Positions 25,247-34,124 of a DNA stretch of 64,000 nucleotides are shown in pieces (the stretch's first letter is position 1; each line of letters begins with the position of its first letter). The position numbers were made by a program, and so were the translations under genes. The stretch covers positions 310,001-374,000 of the forward strand of contig NZ_HG916854.1 of assembly GCF_000577275.2 (NCBI RefSeq). The letters are read 5' to 3'. The notes under the pieces are model-generated. The model did not search any database. It was not told the DNA's origin and was given only the letters and a program-made list of their open reading frames with translations. The DNA comes from Rhizobium favelukesii (GTDB taxonomy: Bacteria; Pseudomonadota; Alphaproteobacteria; Rhizobiales; Rhizobiaceae).

Positions 25247-25759
25247 CTACCTGGTTGCAGCTTCGCTGAAGGAGACCTCGTCCAAAGCCAGCATCAAAGC
25301 CATCCGTGCACGCGCGACGCGGCTTTTTATGGTGCCGATTTCGCACCCGCACTCCTTTGCAGCATCCATGTACGAGCGCCCGGCCACGACCAGCATTAGC
25401 GGTTGTCTCAACTGTTGGGGCAGGCGATCAATCGCGTCTGAAACATCTTTCAGCCGCAATGGCCAATCCTGATCCGATGGCACGGGGATCTCGAAGGAGC
25501 CGTCGGAGAGATCGGAGGCCGGACGACAACGCTTCGAGCGCTTGTACTGGCTGCAGTAGTGGTTTCGCAGGATGGTGAACATCCAGCTCTTGAGGTTGGT
25601 TCCGGGCGTGAAATGATCCAGATGACTGAGGGCCTTCATGATCGTTTCCTGAGCAAGATCCTCGGCGTCGGCATCTGATTTGGTAAAGCGCCGCGCGAAG
25701 GCCTGCATGACAGGACGCAGGGCAACGATGTCATCCTGAATGGAAGGGTACTGCGGCAT
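25247..25759 (-). CDS. ECF sigma factor (EcfG-like)
   Basis: 170 aa from the ATG at 25759, chosen because GGAGGA lies 6 nt upstream. Sigma region 2 is LRPVMQAFARRFTKSDADAE then DLAQETIMKALSH, with LKSWMFTILRNHYCSQYKR. Region 4 is IDRLPQQLRQPLMLVVAGRS then EIGTIKSRVARARMAL. It resembles the EcfG/RpoE2 general-stress group of alphaproteobacteria. No nepR or phyR gene is adjacent, so it would be a secondary EcfG copy. A GGAAC-N18-TT sequence before its start may allow self-activation. Confidence 0.88.
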   Translation of the reverse strand: MPQYPSIQDDIVALRPVMQAFARRFTKSDADAEDLAQETIMKALSHLDHFTPGTNLKSWMFTILRNHYCSQYKRSKRCRPASDLSDGSFEIPVPSDQDWPLRLKDVSDAIDRLPQQLRQPLMLVVAGRSYMDAAKECGCEIGTIKSRVARARMALMLALDEVSFSEAATR

Positions 25760-25948
25760 TGCGGTTCCTCCGAACATCAACCGCAATGGATACGAGCACT
25801 AATGGTTCCGGCATTTCGCCCACCGTCCGATATCGAACCAAAAGGTTTGGGTTTGACGACACAGCAGTGAACGAATCTTGGCGTTTCGGTCAGTGATCTC
25901 GAAGCGCAATTTGATATCCTTCAGCAGGCTCGTGGTGACACCGCGCCC

Positions 25949-26560
25949 TTACAATTTCGGTGTCAGCATCTGAAAGCGATCTCGGATCGTGGAGCAGGTG
26001 TCGCCACCCAGGCGCGCAATGGCATCGACTTCGGCGGGATCGACGCGCAGCCGTTCCGGATCGACGACGCCATCGCGATAGTGCGCGTAGATGATTTCGC
26101 CCAGGATGATCTGCCGGGATTTCCCGAGCTCCAGCGTGACGTGACGCCGGCACTCAAAGGCTGCCGGCGCCTCCGCAATCCATGGCGAGGCGACCTTCTG
26201 GCCAGGCATCGCCGTCAGCCCGGCTTCCTTCAATTCGTCGACGCCGCGCGGATATTTCGAACCGCAGATATGCATCGCATCCGCGATGGCAAACGACACG
26301 ATGTTGACCGTGAAGACCTCGGTCATGCGGATGTTATGGCCCGTGTCCTTGAAGGACATGTCCGGATTGTTCTCGACGCCGAGCGCCAGGATCGGCGGAT
26401 CGGCCGACAGGCAGTTGAAGAAGCTGAAGGGTGCGGCATTGATGCGGCCATGCTCGTCGATGGTCGTCACGAGCGCAATCGGCCGCGGAATGATGGTCCC
26501 GATCATCAGCTTGTAGCGTTCGCGCTCGGAGAGCGTTTCGAAGTCGAAGGAAATGGTCAT
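25949..26560 (-). CDS. Flavin reductase family protein
   Basis: 203 aa. PRPIALVTTIDEHGRINAAP, SFFNCLSADPPILALG and VNIVSFAIADAMHICGSKYP fit the FMN-binding split-barrel flavin reductases. EIIYAHYRDGVVDPERLRVD is the C-terminal conserved part. It is the last gene of the six-gene operon, 3 bp after the racemase gene. It might supply reduced flavin to a monooxygenase or act on the imported compound itself; no monooxygenase is present in the operon. Confidence 0.85.
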   Translation of the reverse strand: MTISFDFETLSERERYKLMIGTIIPRPIALVTTIDEHGRINAAPFSFFNCLSADPPILALGVENNPDMSFKDTGHNIRMTEVFTVNIVSFAIADAMHICGSKYPRGVDELKEAGLTAMPGQKVASPWIAEAPAAFECRRHVTLELGKSRQIILGEIIYAHYRDGVVDPERLRVDPAEVDAIARLGGDTCSTIRDRFQMLTPKL

Positions 26561-26563
26561 GGA

Positions 26564-27307
26564 TCAGCTTGCTGCCCGCATCGGCGCAAAGGCGCTCATC
26601 GCGCCCGTGAAGGGCTTGGCCAGCGGCGATGCATAGGAGCCGCGCTTGCTGGTCGAGAGCCCAAGCGACACCAGCGCCTCCGCCTGCTTGACCGCAGCAG
26701 CGACACCGTCGACGACCGGGACGCCGTAGATATCCTGCAGCTCGCGCGCCAGATCGGTCATGCCGGCGCAACCGAGCACGATCGCCTCCGCCCCATCTTC
26801 CAAGAGTGCCCGTTCGATCTCGGTTCGCAGCTTGTCGATGGCACCCGACGCGGGGTCTTCGAGCTGAAGAACCGGTATATCCGATGCGCGCACCTTTGCA
26901 CGTCCGCCCATGCCATAGCGCCGCACGAGATTGTCGATCAGAACGCGCGAGCGCTCCAGCGTCGTCACGACGGTAAAGCGTTGCGCCAGGAACCCGGCCG
27001 TCGCGACAGCGGACTCGCAGAGCCCGAGCACCGGCACGTCGGCAAAGCTGCGCGCGGCATCAAGCCCGGTATCGTCGAAGCAGGCGATGATGGCCGCGTC
27101 ATAACCACCGGCCTTCTGTTCCTTCAGTTCGTTGAGAAGCCCCGGGATGGCCAAGGCGCCGTCGTAATGCCCCTCGATCGAGACCGGCCCCATACGGGAG
27201 GTCGCAGCAATAATATCGGTGCCGGAGGCCGCGACCGCGCGGGCAGCGACAGCCGCCTTCTCGGTCATGGAGGCCGTCGTATTGGGATTGACGAGAAGAA
27301 TGCGCAT
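26564..27307 (-). CDS. Asp/Glu/hydantoin racemase family protein
   Basis: 247 aa. The opening ILLVNPNTTASMTEKAA, then ACFDDTGLDAARSFADVPVL with a catalytic-type Cys and GAEAIVLGCAGMTDLARELQ with the second Cys, are the paired thiols of the racemase superfamily (HyuE-like). It follows the permease by 4 bp. Together with the PotABCD-type importer it suggests uptake and isomerisation of an amino-acid-derived or hydantoin compound. Confidence 0.88.
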   Translation of the reverse strand: MRILLVNPNTTASMTEKAAVAARAVAASGTDIIAATSRMGPVSIEGHYDGALAIPGLLNELKEQKAGGYDAAIIACFDDTGLDAARSFADVPVLGLCESAVATAGFLAQRFTVVTTLERSRVLIDNLVRRYGMGGRAKVRASDIPVLQLEDPASGAIDKLRTEIERALLEDGAEAIVLGCAGMTDLARELQDIYGVPVVDGVAAAVKQAEALVSLGLSTSKRGSYASPLAKPFTGAMSAFAPMRAAS

Positions 27308-27311
27308 CAGA

Positions 27312-28133
27312 TCAACTTGTTTTTGCTTGGCGCCGGCGCAGCATGAGCATGATACCGAGCGCGACGAGAATGATGGTGAAGGAAAACAGCGTCGTCACCG
27401 TTCCGAGCGCGTAGAGCACCGGCGTCGTGACGTTGGTGGTCATGCCGTAAATCTCGAGCGGCAGCGTGTTGTAGCTGCCCGATGTCATCAGCGTCCGAGC
27501 GAATTCGTCATAGGAAAGTGTGAAGCCGAAAAGGCCAACGCCGATCAGGCTTGGCGCAATCATCGGCAGCACGACATGCCTGAACGTCTGCCAGGAGGTC
27601 GCGCCGAGATCGCGCGCCGCCTCTTCATAGGCGGGCGAGAAGCGGTTGAAGACGGCAAACATGATCAGCACGCCGAACGGCAGCGTCCATGTCAGATGCG
27701 CGCCGAAAGCGGATGAATACCAGGCTGGCTTCAGGCCGCTTTGCTGGAACACCACGCCGATCCCGAGCGAAATGATGATCGATGGAACGACGAGGCTTGC
27801 GACCGTCGCATAAAAAAGCACGGTCGAACCGCGGAAGCGGCGCCGGAACGCCAGGCCCGCCAGCAGCGAAACGACAACGGTTACCACCATCACCATCAGC
27901 CCGAGCGTGAAGGAGCGACGGAAAGAGGCGCCGAAGTCGCCGACCGCCTGCTTCTCGAACAGATTGAAAAACCAATGAACGGATACACCATTCAGCGGGA
28001 ACGTCAGGCCGCCATCCGGCCCCTGGAAGGACAGGATCAGGATCGCCGACAGCGGTCCGTACAGGAACAGCACGAAGACGAGAAAGAACGCCGCAAGCAC
28101 ATAGAATTCGAAGGTGCGCTTCTCGTGGTTCAT
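27312..28133 (-). CDS. ABC permease, PotC type
   Basis: 273 aa from the ATG at 28133, chosen because it follows AAGGAG and sits 1 bp after the previous stop; the 15 upstream codons overlap the neighbour. Six helices are expected (EFYVLAAFFLVFVLFLYGPL first), and the EAA loop is YEEAARDLGATSWQTFRHVV. It forms the channel with the next permease for a spermidine/putrescine-type importer. Confidence 0.9.
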   Translation of the reverse strand: MNHEKRTFEFYVLAAFFLVFVLFLYGPLSAILILSFQGPDGGLTFPLNGVSVHWFFNLFEKQAVGDFGASFRRSFTLGLMVMVVTVVVSLLAGLAFRRRFRGSTVLFYATVASLVVPSIIISLGIGVVFQQSGLKPAWYSSAFGAHLTWTLPFGVLIMFAVFNRFSPAYEEAARDLGATSWQTFRHVVLPMIAPSLIGVGLFGFTLSYDEFARTLMTSGSYNTLPLEIYGMTTNVTTPVLYALGTVTTLFSFTIILVALGIMLMLRRRQAKTS

Positions 28134-28134
28134 C

Positions 28135-29049
28135 TCACAGCTCCTTGCGGATATCGACGACGCGAAGGATCGCGGCAACCATCAGGAGGACGACCACCAG
28201 CAGCACCACCGCGTTGGCGGCAGCGGCCGGATATTGCAGCAGCGACATCTGGTTCTTCATCATCAGTGCCACGGAGGCGCTCTGGCCGCCGGACATGACC
28301 TGGACGGTCGAGAAATCGGCCATGACGAGGGTGACGACGAAAATCGTCCCGATCGCCATGCCGGGCTTTGCAAGTGGCAGAACGACGTTCCAGAGGATCT
28401 GCCAGCCGCTGGCGCCGGCATCGCGCGCCGCCTCGAAGAGTGAGCGATCGATGCGCATCAGCGTATTGAAGATCGGCGTTACCATGAACAGCGTGTAGAG
28501 GTGCACCATGGCAAGAACGACGGCGAAATCGGAATAGAGCAGCCATTCGATCGGCTGCGGCACGATGCCCATCTGAACCAGCGCCGAGTTGACGAGCCCA
28601 TTACGGCCAAGCACCGGGATCCAGGAGATCATCCGGATGATGTTCGACGTCATGAACGGCACGGTGCAGACCAGGAAGAGGATCATCTGTGTCGTCGTGC
28701 GGCGGATGTGGAAGGCCAGGAAGTAGGCGACCCAGAAGCCGATGAAGAGCGTCAAGCCCCAGACGATGACCGTGAATTTCAGGGTGTTGAGATAGGTCTT
28801 CCAAGTAACCCATGAACCGAGCGTGTCGGTGTAGTTCATCGTCAAGAAAGCGGGGTAAAGGCCGGCGAAATCATAATCCCAGAAACTGACAACAGCGATC
28901 ATGGCGATCGGCAGGATGAAGAAGAAACCGAGAATGAGAACCAGCGGCGTCGCCTGCAGATAAGAGGCTGCCCATGCCGGCCATCCGATCCTTCGACGGC
29001 TTATCTGTTGCGATTGTTGCTCGGCCTGCGAAGACGCGATCGTGGCCAT
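28135..29049 (-). CDS. ABC permease, PotB type
   Basis: 304 aa from the ATG at 29049 with GGAGAG upstream. Helices include LVLILGFFFILPIAMIAVVS, and the EAA loop is LFEAARDAGASGWQILWNVV. AWAASYLQATP and MTSNIIRMISWIPVLGRNGL are typical of PotB-like proteins. It lies between the binding protein gene and the second permease, with a strong hairpin upstream. Confidence 0.9.
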   Translation of the reverse strand: MATIASSQAEQQSQQISRRRIGWPAWAASYLQATPLVLILGFFFILPIAMIAVVSFWDYDFAGLYPAFLTMNYTDTLGSWVTWKTYLNTLKFTVIVWGLTLFIGFWVAYFLAFHIRRTTTQMILFLVCTVPFMTSNIIRMISWIPVLGRNGLVNSALVQMGIVPQPIEWLLYSDFAVVLAMVHLYTLFMVTPIFNTLMRIDRSLFEAARDAGASGWQILWNVVLPLAKPGMAIGTIFVVTLVMADFSTVQVMSGGQSASVALMMKNQMSLLQYPAAAANAVVLLVVVLLMVAAILRVVDIRKEL

Positions 29050-29073
29050 CTTCCGGTCTCTCCGTTGTGGATA

Positions 29074-29102
29074 CCCTCTCCCCAAAGGAACTGGGGAGAG
29101 GG
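29074..29102. terminator. Perfect intercistronic hairpin
   Basis: CCCTCTCCCC-N9-GGGGAGAGGG gives a 10-bp perfect stem between the binding-protein gene and the first permease gene. Similar CCCTCTCCCC palindromes are common between rhizobial genes. Placed here it would protect the upstream binding-protein mRNA or attenuate the permeases. Confidence 0.6.
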
Positions 29103-29121
29103 CCTGGCAGAAGGGGGCGCC

Positions 29122-30420
29122 TTAAGCGGCGATGAACTCGTTCCAGCGCCGAACCATGTAGCGGTCCTCATCCATGACGGAGTTCCAGCACGCGACATGA
29201 CCAATGCGCTCTTCGAACGAACCACCGTCGCGAACAGCACCGGCCTTCTCCATGACTTTGCCTTCCGGTGAAAGGACATCGCTCTGCGCCGCCTTGCCCT
29301 CGATCCAGTAACCCCATTCATCGGCGGTCATGAACTTCTTGGCAGTCTCCATGCAGGCCGAGTAATAGCCTTGGCGGTTGAGGTAGCCGCCGACCCAGCC
29401 AGACGTGTACCAGTTGATGTATTCGTATGCCGCGTCGAGCTGAGCGCCCTTGAGGTGCGAGGCAAGGCCGAGACCGCCGCCCCACGAACGATAGCCTTCC
29501 TTGAGCGGCTGATACTTGCAGGCGATGCCCTTCGAACGGACGGCGGCAACGGCCGGCGACCACATGGACTGGATAACGACTTCGCCGGAGGCCATCAGGT
29601 TGACGGACTCGTCGAAGCTCTTCCAGAAGGCACGGAACTGGCCATCCTGCTTTGCCTTGATCAGGAACTCGATCGTCTTGTCGATCTCTTCCTTGGTCAT
29701 ATTGCCCTTGTCGGCATATTTGATGTTGCCCAAGGCTTCCATGATCATCGCGGCGTCCATGATGCCGATCGACGGGATGTTGAGGATCGAGGTCTTGCCC
29801 TTGAACTTCGGATCCATGATATCGGCCCAGGTGGAGATCTCGCGGCCGACGAGGTCAGGGCGAATACCTAGCGTATCGGCATTGTAGATCGTCGGCATCA
29901 TGGTGAAGAATTCAGTCTCGCCCTTGGCGAAGGTCTTGGCATCCTTGCTTTCGACATAGCCGACCGTGTGCGGCGCCGTGCCCTGAGCGATAACGCTGTC
30001 TGGCTTCAGCTTGCCTGTCTTGAAAAGCGGCACGACCTGATCGTAATACTTCAGCTTCTTCGTTTCCATCGGCTGGATGACACCGGTTGGATAGACCTTC
30101 TTCAGGATCCAGTATTCGATATCGGCGATGTCGTAGCTGTCGGGCTGCGTCACGGCGCGCTGGGCGGCAGCGTCGGAATCGGTTGCCGTCATCTCGAGCG
30201 TGATGCCGAGGTCCTTTTTGCACTGCTCGGCGATGGCGTTGATGTTCGAAACGCCGGTGCCGAACTGACGAAGCGTGATGTTCGACTGTGCCCAGATGGT
30301 CGGGAAGCCAGTGATCAGGCCGGAGCCCGCGGCTGCACCGATGGCGGCAGCGCCCGTCTTTAGGAGGCTACGGCGGGAAATCCCCGGTTCCGTCTTGGTC
30401 GTCTTCTTTTCAGTTGTCAT
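29122..30420 (-). CDS. ABC substrate-binding protein, PotD type, TAT-exported
   Basis: 432 aa from the ATG at 30420 with GGGGAA upstream. Residues about 15-45 hold a twin-arginine signal, ISRRSLLKTGAAAIGAAAGS. The mature part starts NITLRQFGTGVSNINAIAEQ. STWADIMDPKFKGKTSILNI and VVIQSMWSPAVAAV are typical of spermidine/putrescine-type (family 1) binding proteins. The likely cargo is a small cationic or amino-acid-like compound, perhaps the racemase substrate. Confidence 0.9.
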   Translation of the reverse strand: MTTEKKTTKTEPGISRRSLLKTGAAAIGAAAGSGLITGFPTIWAQSNITLRQFGTGVSNINAIAEQCKKDLGITLEMTATDSDAAAQRAVTQPDSYDIADIEYWILKKVYPTGVIQPMETKKLKYYDQVVPLFKTGKLKPDSVIAQGTAPHTVGYVESKDAKTFAKGETEFFTMMPTIYNADTLGIRPDLVGREISTWADIMDPKFKGKTSILNIPSIGIMDAAMIMEALGNIKYADKGNMTKEEIDKTIEFLIKAKQDGQFRAFWKSFDESVNLMASGEVVIQSMWSPAVAAVRSKGIACKYQPLKEGYRSWGGGLGLASHLKGAQLDAAYEYINWYTSGWVGGYLNRQGYYSACMETAKKFMTADEWGYWIEGKAAQSDVLSPEGKVMEKAGAVRDGGSFEERIGHVACWNSVMDEDRYMVRRWNEFIAA

Positions 30421-30449
30421 GTCAGTTCCCCTTTTTTTGGTGGTGAGGT

Positions 30450-31532
30450 TCATGCATGGCCAAGGAGGATCGCATCCTCCAGAGCCCAACTCAGAGACAC
30501 CGCATCGCCGACCGATACGGGTTTGGCGAAGTAGTCGCCGTCATTCGCGATGACCGTGAAGTCGTCACTACCCGCGCCGACGACGGTGATCTTCACCGAC
30601 GCGCCGCGATATTCAATGTTGGAGACGATGCCGTTGAGACCGAGCGTGTTGTCGGCGGACGCGTCGAGGCGGACGCGATCAGTGCGGACGCCGATATCGA
30701 CGCTCTCGCCGACCTGTTTGCCATTGCCGCGCACGGAAAAGGCTTGCCCCTCCGGCGCCTCCAGCGTCGTGACCCCGTTTTGCGAGGAGACGACACGGCC
30801 AGACAGCACGTTGTGATCGCCCATGAAACGTGCGACGAACGCGGTGGCGGGCTCTTCGAACACCTTGCGCGGGGTTGCCGCCTGCTCGATCTTGCCGTCG
30901 TTCATGATGACGATCAGATCGGCCAGCGCCATCGCCTCTTCCTGGCTGTGCGTCACATGAACGAAGGTGATGCCGAGGCTCTTCTGGAGCTTCTTGAGCT
31001 CGGCGCGCATGCGGATCTTGAGAAACGGATCGAGTGCCGAAAGCGGCTCGTCGAGCAGCAGTGCCTCCGGATCGGTGATGAGAGCGCGCGCCAGCGCCAC
31101 ACGCTGTTGCTGGCCGCCCGAAAGCTGTGCCGGGCGCCGCGTCGCATAGGCGTCCATCTGCATCAGTGTCAGCATCTGCAGCGCCCTGGTGCGACGCTCC
31201 TCCTTGTCAACGCCTTTCATCTTCAGGCTGAAGGCGACATTGTCGATGAGGTCTAGATGCGGAAACAGCGCGTAGGACTGGAACATCATCGCAGTGCCGC
31301 GCTTGGCGGGTGGAAAATCGGTGACGACGGCATTTCCAAGCCTGATGTCGCCGGACGAAATGCTCTCGTGGCCGGCGATCATGCGCAGCGTCGAAGTCTT
31401 GCCGCAGCCCGAAGGCCCAAGGAAGCAGCAGTAGGAGCCGGCCGGAATCTTCAAGCTGATGGAATGGACAGCCGTGGTGGCGCCATACACCTTGGAAACG
31501 GATACTATATCGATCTCTGCGGCTTTCGACAT
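30450..31532 (-). CDS. ABC ATP-binding protein, PotA type
   Basis: 360 aa from the ATG at 31532 with GAGGAAG upstream. Walker A is LGPSGCGKTSTLRMIAGHES, the signature is LSGGQQQRVALARALI, Walker B is ALLLDEPLSALDPF, and a C-terminal TOBE domain follows (GVRTDRVRLDASADN). It is the promoter-proximal gene of the operon and faces the divergent gntR-type gene. Confidence 0.93.
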   Translation of the reverse strand: MSKAAEIDIVSVSKVYGATTAVHSISLKIPAGSYCCFLGPSGCGKTSTLRMIAGHESISSGDIRLGNAVVTDFPPAKRGTAMMFQSYALFPHLDLIDNVAFSLKMKGVDKEERRTRALQMLTLMQMDAYATRRPAQLSGGQQQRVALARALITDPEALLLDEPLSALDPFLKIRMRAELKKLQKSLGITFVHVTHSQEEAMALADLIVIMNDGKIEQAATPRKVFEEPATAFVARFMGDHNVLSGRVVSSQNGVTTLEAPEGQAFSVRGNGKQVGESVDIGVRTDRVRLDASADNTLGLNGIVSNIEYRGASVKITVVGAGSDDFTVIANDGDYFAKPVSVGDAVSLSWALEDAILLGHA

Positions 31533-31798
31533 CGGTCTTCCTCTATTCGAGAAAGCCAATGCATCTGCCGTGCCAGTTCCTGTTGCGTCGCATCAGCCAT
31601 CGGCAAATCAGAGAGTTGTCCTGAAATTCCCGTTGTCTTAAAATTCAGGCGCTGGGCCAATCTGCACATAAAATAGGCTATCGTCTGCAATTCGTGCAGA
31701 GTATCGTATACAATTTAGACGTCACTTTGAGAGCAAATTCCATTTAACTTTTGCGGGAAACGCAGATATCATTTCCCGGTCAAAAGGTATCCGATTTC

Positions 31799-32512
31799 AT
31801 GAAATCCTCCGCAACCGCCCTCCAAACCGCCGACGATTCAGCCGATACCGGCACGCAAAAAATCCGCGACGCGATCCGCGATGCAATCGTGGAACGGCGC
31901 CTGTCGCCAGGAACGAAGCTGTCGGAAACCGACGTTGGCAACCTGTTCAATGTCAGCCGAACGCTCGCTCGGGCAGCCTTGCAATCCCTTTCCTATGAGG
32001 GCCTCGTCAGTGTCGAGAAAAACCGAGGCGCGTTCGTAGCCTACCCTTCACCCGAAGAGGCACGGCAGATTTTCGCCGCCCGTCGTCTGATCGAGCCCGG
32101 AATTCTGCGGGAGGCGGCAGCCAGAATTACGCCTTCGCAGATCCAGCACCTGAAGCAATTGCTGCTGGAGGAAGGCCGACTAATGGGCGAACGCGGTCAG
32201 ACGGCGCGCCGCGCCGAGATCAAGGCTTCCGGCGATTTTCACCTGACGCTTGCTGCGATATCGGGCAATGCCATCATGCAACGTTTCATGGATGAACTCG
32301 TTGCGCGCTCCTCGCTCGTGATCGCCCTTTACGGCCAATCGACCATCTCGAGCTGTGGCCATTCCGAGCATGGCGACATCGCCGCCGCAATCGAGCGAAG
32401 CGATCTGGAAGAGGCTTGCCGGTTGATGCTTCACCATATCGCGCATATCGAGGCCGACCTCGATCTACGCGAACGTAAGAGCGTCGGACTCAAGGAAGCT
32501 TTCGATCTGTAG
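31799..32512 (+). CDS. GntR-family regulator (FCD domain)
   Basis: 237 aa. I chose the ATG at 31799; an in-frame TTG at 31751 is less likely. The winged helix is DAIRDAIVERRLSPGTKLSE, TDVGNLFNVSRTLARAALQS. The FCD ligand-binding part has FAARRLIEPGILREAAARIT, FHLTLAAISGNAIMQRFMDE and the His-rich metal-site segment LMLHHIAHIEADL. It probably represses the divergent ABC/racemase operon. A TTGTATACGATAC-like half-palindrome near 31700 in the spacer is a possible operator. Confidence 0.9.
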   Translation: MKSSATALQTADDSADTGTQKIRDAIRDAIVERRLSPGTKLSETDVGNLFNVSRTLARAALQSLSYEGLVSVEKNRGAFVAYPSPEEARQIFAARRLIEPGILREAAARITPSQIQHLKQLLLEEGRLMGERGQTARRAEIKASGDFHLTLAAISGNAIMQRFMDELVARSSLVIALYGQSTISSCGHSEHGDIAAAIERSDLEEACRLMLHHIAHIEADLDLRERKSVGLKEAFDL

Positions 32513-32670
32513 CAAGTTCTAGCGTGGGATCCCGCCGCAGCGTAACCGGGGTGATGCGACCATCGGGAGGGAAGTCCATGGGCCGTGCCCATCGAGCGAG
32601 CGCTGGCCCAGTTCGGCAAGCATCGTCTGGTACATGTCTATCGGCTTCATTTCCATGGCGACGCTCTGCC

Positions 32671-32699
32671 GTTATACCTTTTCACCAAAACGGTATAAC
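32671..32699. repeat. 29-bp inverted repeat
   Basis: GTTATACC at 32671-32678 and GGTATAAC at 32692-32699 are perfect inverted arms, and the T4/A4 inside extends the stem. It lies 160 bp after the GntR gene, next to the IS630 remnant. It could be a terminator, an operator of a lost toxin-antitoxin pair or an IS-end relic. Confidence 0.5.
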
Positions 32700-32718
32700 T
32701 GGCAAATTGCACGACAAC

Positions 32719-33003
32719 CCCAAGGAATGTCCAGCCGCGCCTGCATAGCCAAGCTGACCAACGCACTGCGACCGATGGAGACGGACTTCTCCTTTCGCAG
32801 GCGTAACACCATCTCGTTGAGCGTGATGCCCTTCGCGACCTCACGCCAACCTCCGCGTCAGCCTTGTTTGGCTGGCGTCAACTGGCCATGTCGTGCGCTC
32901 GCGATCCAGGCGATCGCCGTCGAAACGCCAATCCCGCCTGCGGACCTGGCCGACACCCCATCTGCAGAGCCGTCAGGACGCGGCTGCGAAGATCGTTACT
33001 CAT
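32719..33003 (-). mobile_element. IS630-family transposase remnant
   Basis: Across shifting frames the minus strand reads MSNDLRSRVLTAL, GVSTAIAWIASARHGQLTPA, EVAKGITLNEMVLRLRKEKS, VSIGRSAL and CRRGWTFLG. These are the N-terminal helix-turn-helix and linker of IS630-type transposases. At least three frameshifts are needed and the DDE catalytic domain is gone, so it is inert. Confidence 0.65.
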
Positions 33004-33195
33004 GCGGCTGCCGTGCTCCCTCCCGGCAAATCATCTTAGCAACGAAGGAATCATGAAATTCTCAGAGAGCGAACCCCAAACCCGAATTCGATTTCAATGG
33101 ATGCGCTCTAGCTGTGAGCTTTCAGGAGGTTGTCCATTCGGAGCGGATCTAGGAGACTGGAGTTACCACGCCTCAGTTTTCCAGGATCGCGCCGA

Positions 33196-34124
33196 ATGAA
33201 CATTCATAAGAATGCACGTCTGACACCATTGCGTCGAGAAGAAATGGCCGTCTCCGTTCTCGGCGGTACGCTATCGAAAGCGCAGGCTGCCCGCCTCTAT
33301 GGTGTCTCGCCAAAGATCGTGTCTCGCTGGGCCGAACGGTTTAGGATGTCGGGACGCGCGGGGATGATGGATCATTCGTCCCGCCCAAAACCAGTCCTCG
33401 GCAGGCGGATCAGGCTTTGTGCGAGCGCATTGTCCGTCTTCGAAGGCAGCGTCTGACGGGCAAGCATATCGCCATGGAAACAGGCGTCTCGCCCGCCACC
33501 GTCAGCCGTGTTCTCAGGCGAACGGGCTTGTCGCGGATGAAAGACATTGAGCCGGCGGAACCGATCGTACGCTACGAGTATGCACAGCCTGGTGGCCTGA
33601 TCCGTCTGGACATCAAGCGCCTTGGCCGCTTTGACCGCGTTGGTCACCGGATCACCGGCGACAGGACCGGCCAGAGCAATTCGCGAGGTGTCGGCTGGGA
33701 ATATGTTCATGTCTGCATCGACGATGCCTCCCGCATCGCCTTCACCAATATCTTCCCGGACGAAAAGGCCGTCAGCGCCATTGCCTTCCTCAAGGCGGCA
33801 GTCGCTTATTACGACAGCCTCGCCATCACGGTCACGCGGGTGATGACCGACAACGGCTCCTGCTACAAGGCCAAGGACTTCGCCAAAGCCTGCAAGGCGC
33901 TCGGCCTTAAGCACATCCTCACCAAACCCTACACCCTCATTCAGACCGCCTTGCGCGAATGGGCCTATGCACGTGCCTATCCTTCTTCAGAGCATCGAAA
34001 GGCGCATCTGCCCAACTGGACCCACATGTACAATTGGCATCGCCCTCACGGCAGTCTGAAATCAAAAACGCCAATCAGTCGCCTCGCCCTTAACCGAGAC
34101 AACCTGTTGAGGCTCCACATCTAG
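33196..34124 (+). mobile_element. IS481-family transposase, inactivated
   Basis: The first frame gives an N-terminal helix-turn-helix (RREEMAVSVLGGTLSKAQAA, RLYGVSPKIVSRWAERFR). A one-base loss in the CCCAAAACC run (33385-33391) shifts to the second frame, with ALCERIVRLRRQRLTGKHIA, a first Asp in VCIDDASR and a second in VMTDNGSCYKAK. The text then jumps from LTKPYT to LIQTALREWAYA. About 10 residues are missing that normally read PRTNGKAERF and hold the catalytic Glu. So both the frame and the DDE triad are broken. Its 3' end overlaps the SulP stop. Confidence 0.9.

Noticed and set aside
26081..27346. 421-codon plus-strand open frame over the flavin reductase and racemase genes
   Set aside because: It crosses two intact genes antisense and has the Arg-rich composition of a shadow frame.
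31690..31715. Site of the tandem GTAnCAT type before the GntR gene
   Set aside because: GTATCGTATAC occurs but there is no second unit at a 10-bp step.
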